Source: a bacterium (GTDB lineage Bacteria > Calditrichota > Calditrichia > RBG-13-44-9). Taken from it: a stretch of DNA of 35,623 nt. Positions 34,503-35,623 of the stretch are shown piece after piece (within the stretch, counting starts at the first letter, position 1; each line of letters starts with the position of its first letter). The stretch is taken from NCBI GenBank assembly GCA_020350205.1, contig CP070707.1, positions 2,083,652 through 2,119,274 of the forward strand, given 5' to 3'. The translations under genes and the position numbers were made by a program. The notes below the pieces were generated by a model that saw only the letters and a program-made list of their open reading frames with translations, searched no databases and was not told where the DNA came from.

Positions 34503-35623
34503 ATGCAGATTGCCAATCGAATAAATAACATTGAAGCCTCAAAAACACTTCAGGTGAAGGAAAAAGCGCTTCAATTAAAGGCAAAAGGTATCAAGGTTAT
34601 TGACCTGACTGCCGGTGAGCCTGATTTTCAGACTCCGGAACTTATTGCACAGGCCGGAATCCGGGCGATACAGGAGGGATTTACTAAATATACCGCGAAT
34701 ACTGGAATCCCTGAGTTACGAACAAAAATTGCCCAGAAATTACATACAGATAATAATCTTGATTATACACCGGAACAAATTATCGTCTCGAATGGTGCTA
34801 AACAATCCATTCTTAATGCCCTGTTATCAATAGTGAATGAAGGTGATGAGGTGATATTACCCTCTCCTTACTGGGTAAGTTATCCGGAGCAAATCAAAAT
34901 TGCCGGGGGAACGCCGGTCATCGTCGATACCCGATATCACCAGTTTAAACTGTCTCCTTCGCTTCTGCAACAGCATATCACACCTAATACCCGCGTTCTG
35001 ATACTCAATAGTCCATCTAATCCCACAGGTGTGGTCTACAGTAAATCAGAATTATCAGAACTGGCTGAAGTCCTGAAAAATGAGAACATCTGGATTATCT
35101 CTGATGAAATTTATGAGAAGATAATATTTGATGGATTACAGCATACCAGTATCGCTGCCTTGGGAAATTTGATAGAAAAAAGCATTGTGATCAACGGATT
35201 CTCGAAATCCTACTCCATGACAGGCTGGCGGGTCGGGTATGCGGCTGCTCCTTTACCTGTGGTAAAAGCCATGTCTAAAATCCAGGGGCACTCTACCTCA
35301 AATGCTTCCTCCATCTCCCAAAAAGCAGCTCTGGCAGCATTGCAGGAATCCGATGCAGAAGTTGAAAAAATGCGCAAGACCTTCGAGGAAAGAAGGAACT
35401 TCATACAACAACAACTCGATAGTCGGCCATATTTTTCTTACATCTATCCCCAGGGGGCATTTTATTTTTTTATCAATATTTCAAAAAGTTTTGGAAAACA
35501 GGCGGGAGACAAAGTCATTGAGAATTCGCTGGATTTTTCAACCTATGTGACCGAAAATTATCATATGGTAAGCGTTCCCGGAATTGCCTTTGGCGCCAAT
35601 GATTATATCAGATTATCATTTGC
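34503..35623 (+). CDS. Aspartate-type aminotransferase (3' end cut off)
   Basis: An open frame from ATG 34503 runs to the right edge with no stop; 373 residues are visible and about 20 are missing. It is a fold-type I PLP aminotransferase of the AspB/AspC type: LTAGEPDFQTPE, FTKYTANTGIPELR, NSPSNPTGVVYS, ISDEIYEKIIFDG, the Schiff-base Lys235 in NGFSKSYSMTGWRVGY, and YPQGAFYFFIN near the end. It probably converts aspartate and 2-oxoglutarate to oxaloacetate and glutamate. It is the third aminotransferase gene in the window. Confidence 0.92.
   Translation, partial: MQIANRINNIEASKTLQVKEKALQLKAKGIKVIDLTAGEPDFQTPELIAQAGIRAIQEGFTKYTANTGIPELRTKIAQKLHTDNNLDYTPEQIIVSNGAKQSILNALLSIVNEGDEVILPSPYWVSYPEQIKIAGGTPVIVDTRYHQFKLSPSLLQQHITPNTRVLILNSPSNPTGVVYSKSELSELAEVLKNENIWIISDEIYEKIIFDGLQHTSIAALGNLIEKSIVINGFSKSYSMTGWRVGYAAAPLPVVKAMSKIQGHSTSNASSISQKAALAALQESDAEVEKMRKTFEERRNFIQQQLDSRPYFSYIYPQGAFYFFINISKSFGKQAGDKVIENSLDFSTYVTENYHMVSVPGIAFGANDYIRLSF

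Overview
The window is a stretch of bacterial chromosome, densely packed with genes and of moderate-to-low GC by eye. Several features point to the FCB superphylum (Marinimicrobia, KSB1, Calditrichota or Cloacimonadota-like lineages). It encodes a geranylgeranylglyceryl-phosphate-synthase-type enzyme in an otherwise bacterial gene set, heptose (LPS core) genes, an ADP-forming acyl-CoA synthetase, and outer-membrane beta-barrel and lipoprotein genes with no Gram-positive signature. Phylum assignment is inference; no rRNA gene is present. I saw no tRNA, CRISPR array, transposase or phage gene.

Layout. (1) 1-2528 (+): the 3' part of thiL, thiD coupled to it by an ATGA overlap, and a small Rossmann NAD(P)-binding protein. 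(2) 2596-4224 (-): tatA and four small proteins of unknown role, one of them a 51-residue membrane peptide. (3) 4498-6989 (+): galT-glgA, closed by a strong terminator. (4) 7064-9129 (+): gmhB, a GGGP-synthase homologue and gmhA, so an archaeal-type lipid enzyme sits between two ADP-heptose genes. (5) 9220-15901: a surface-glycan locus with a flippase, two FkbM-like proteins, one GT9 and two GT2 glycosyltransferases; it is AT-rich toward its right end. (6) 15996-17063 (-): a lipoprotein with a trypsin-like protease domain, followed by about 700 bp of gene-free DNA holding a nested inverted-repeat element. (7) 17759-25657 (+): ADP-forming acyl-CoA synthetase, an M23 endopeptidase-like exported protein whose 5' end seems to lack one base, a large putative lipoprotein and an outer-membrane barrel. 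(8) 25717-27953 (-): two aminotransferase genes including ilvE, preceded by a promoter and an attenuator-like terminator. (9) 28511-33357 (+): an unusually large pilin-like coiled-coil protein, a PilM-like and a PilN/O-like protein, then rsmD and coaD. (10) 33487-35623 (+): pta and a partial aspartate-type aminotransferase running off the right edge.

How the genes fit together. Heptose synthesis (gmhA, gmhB), a GT9 heptosyltransferase-type enzyme, GT2 enzymes and a flippase fit LPS or capsule building. The acyl-CoA synthetase and Pta both act at the acetyl-CoA/acetate node. The pilin-like/PilM/PilNO set looks like part of a type IV pilus or type II secretion-like machine with a non-standard pilin subunit. 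The items most worth following up are the GGGP synthase in its heptose context, the large coiled-coil pilin-like protein with its partner genes, and the promoter-terminator leader before ilvE.
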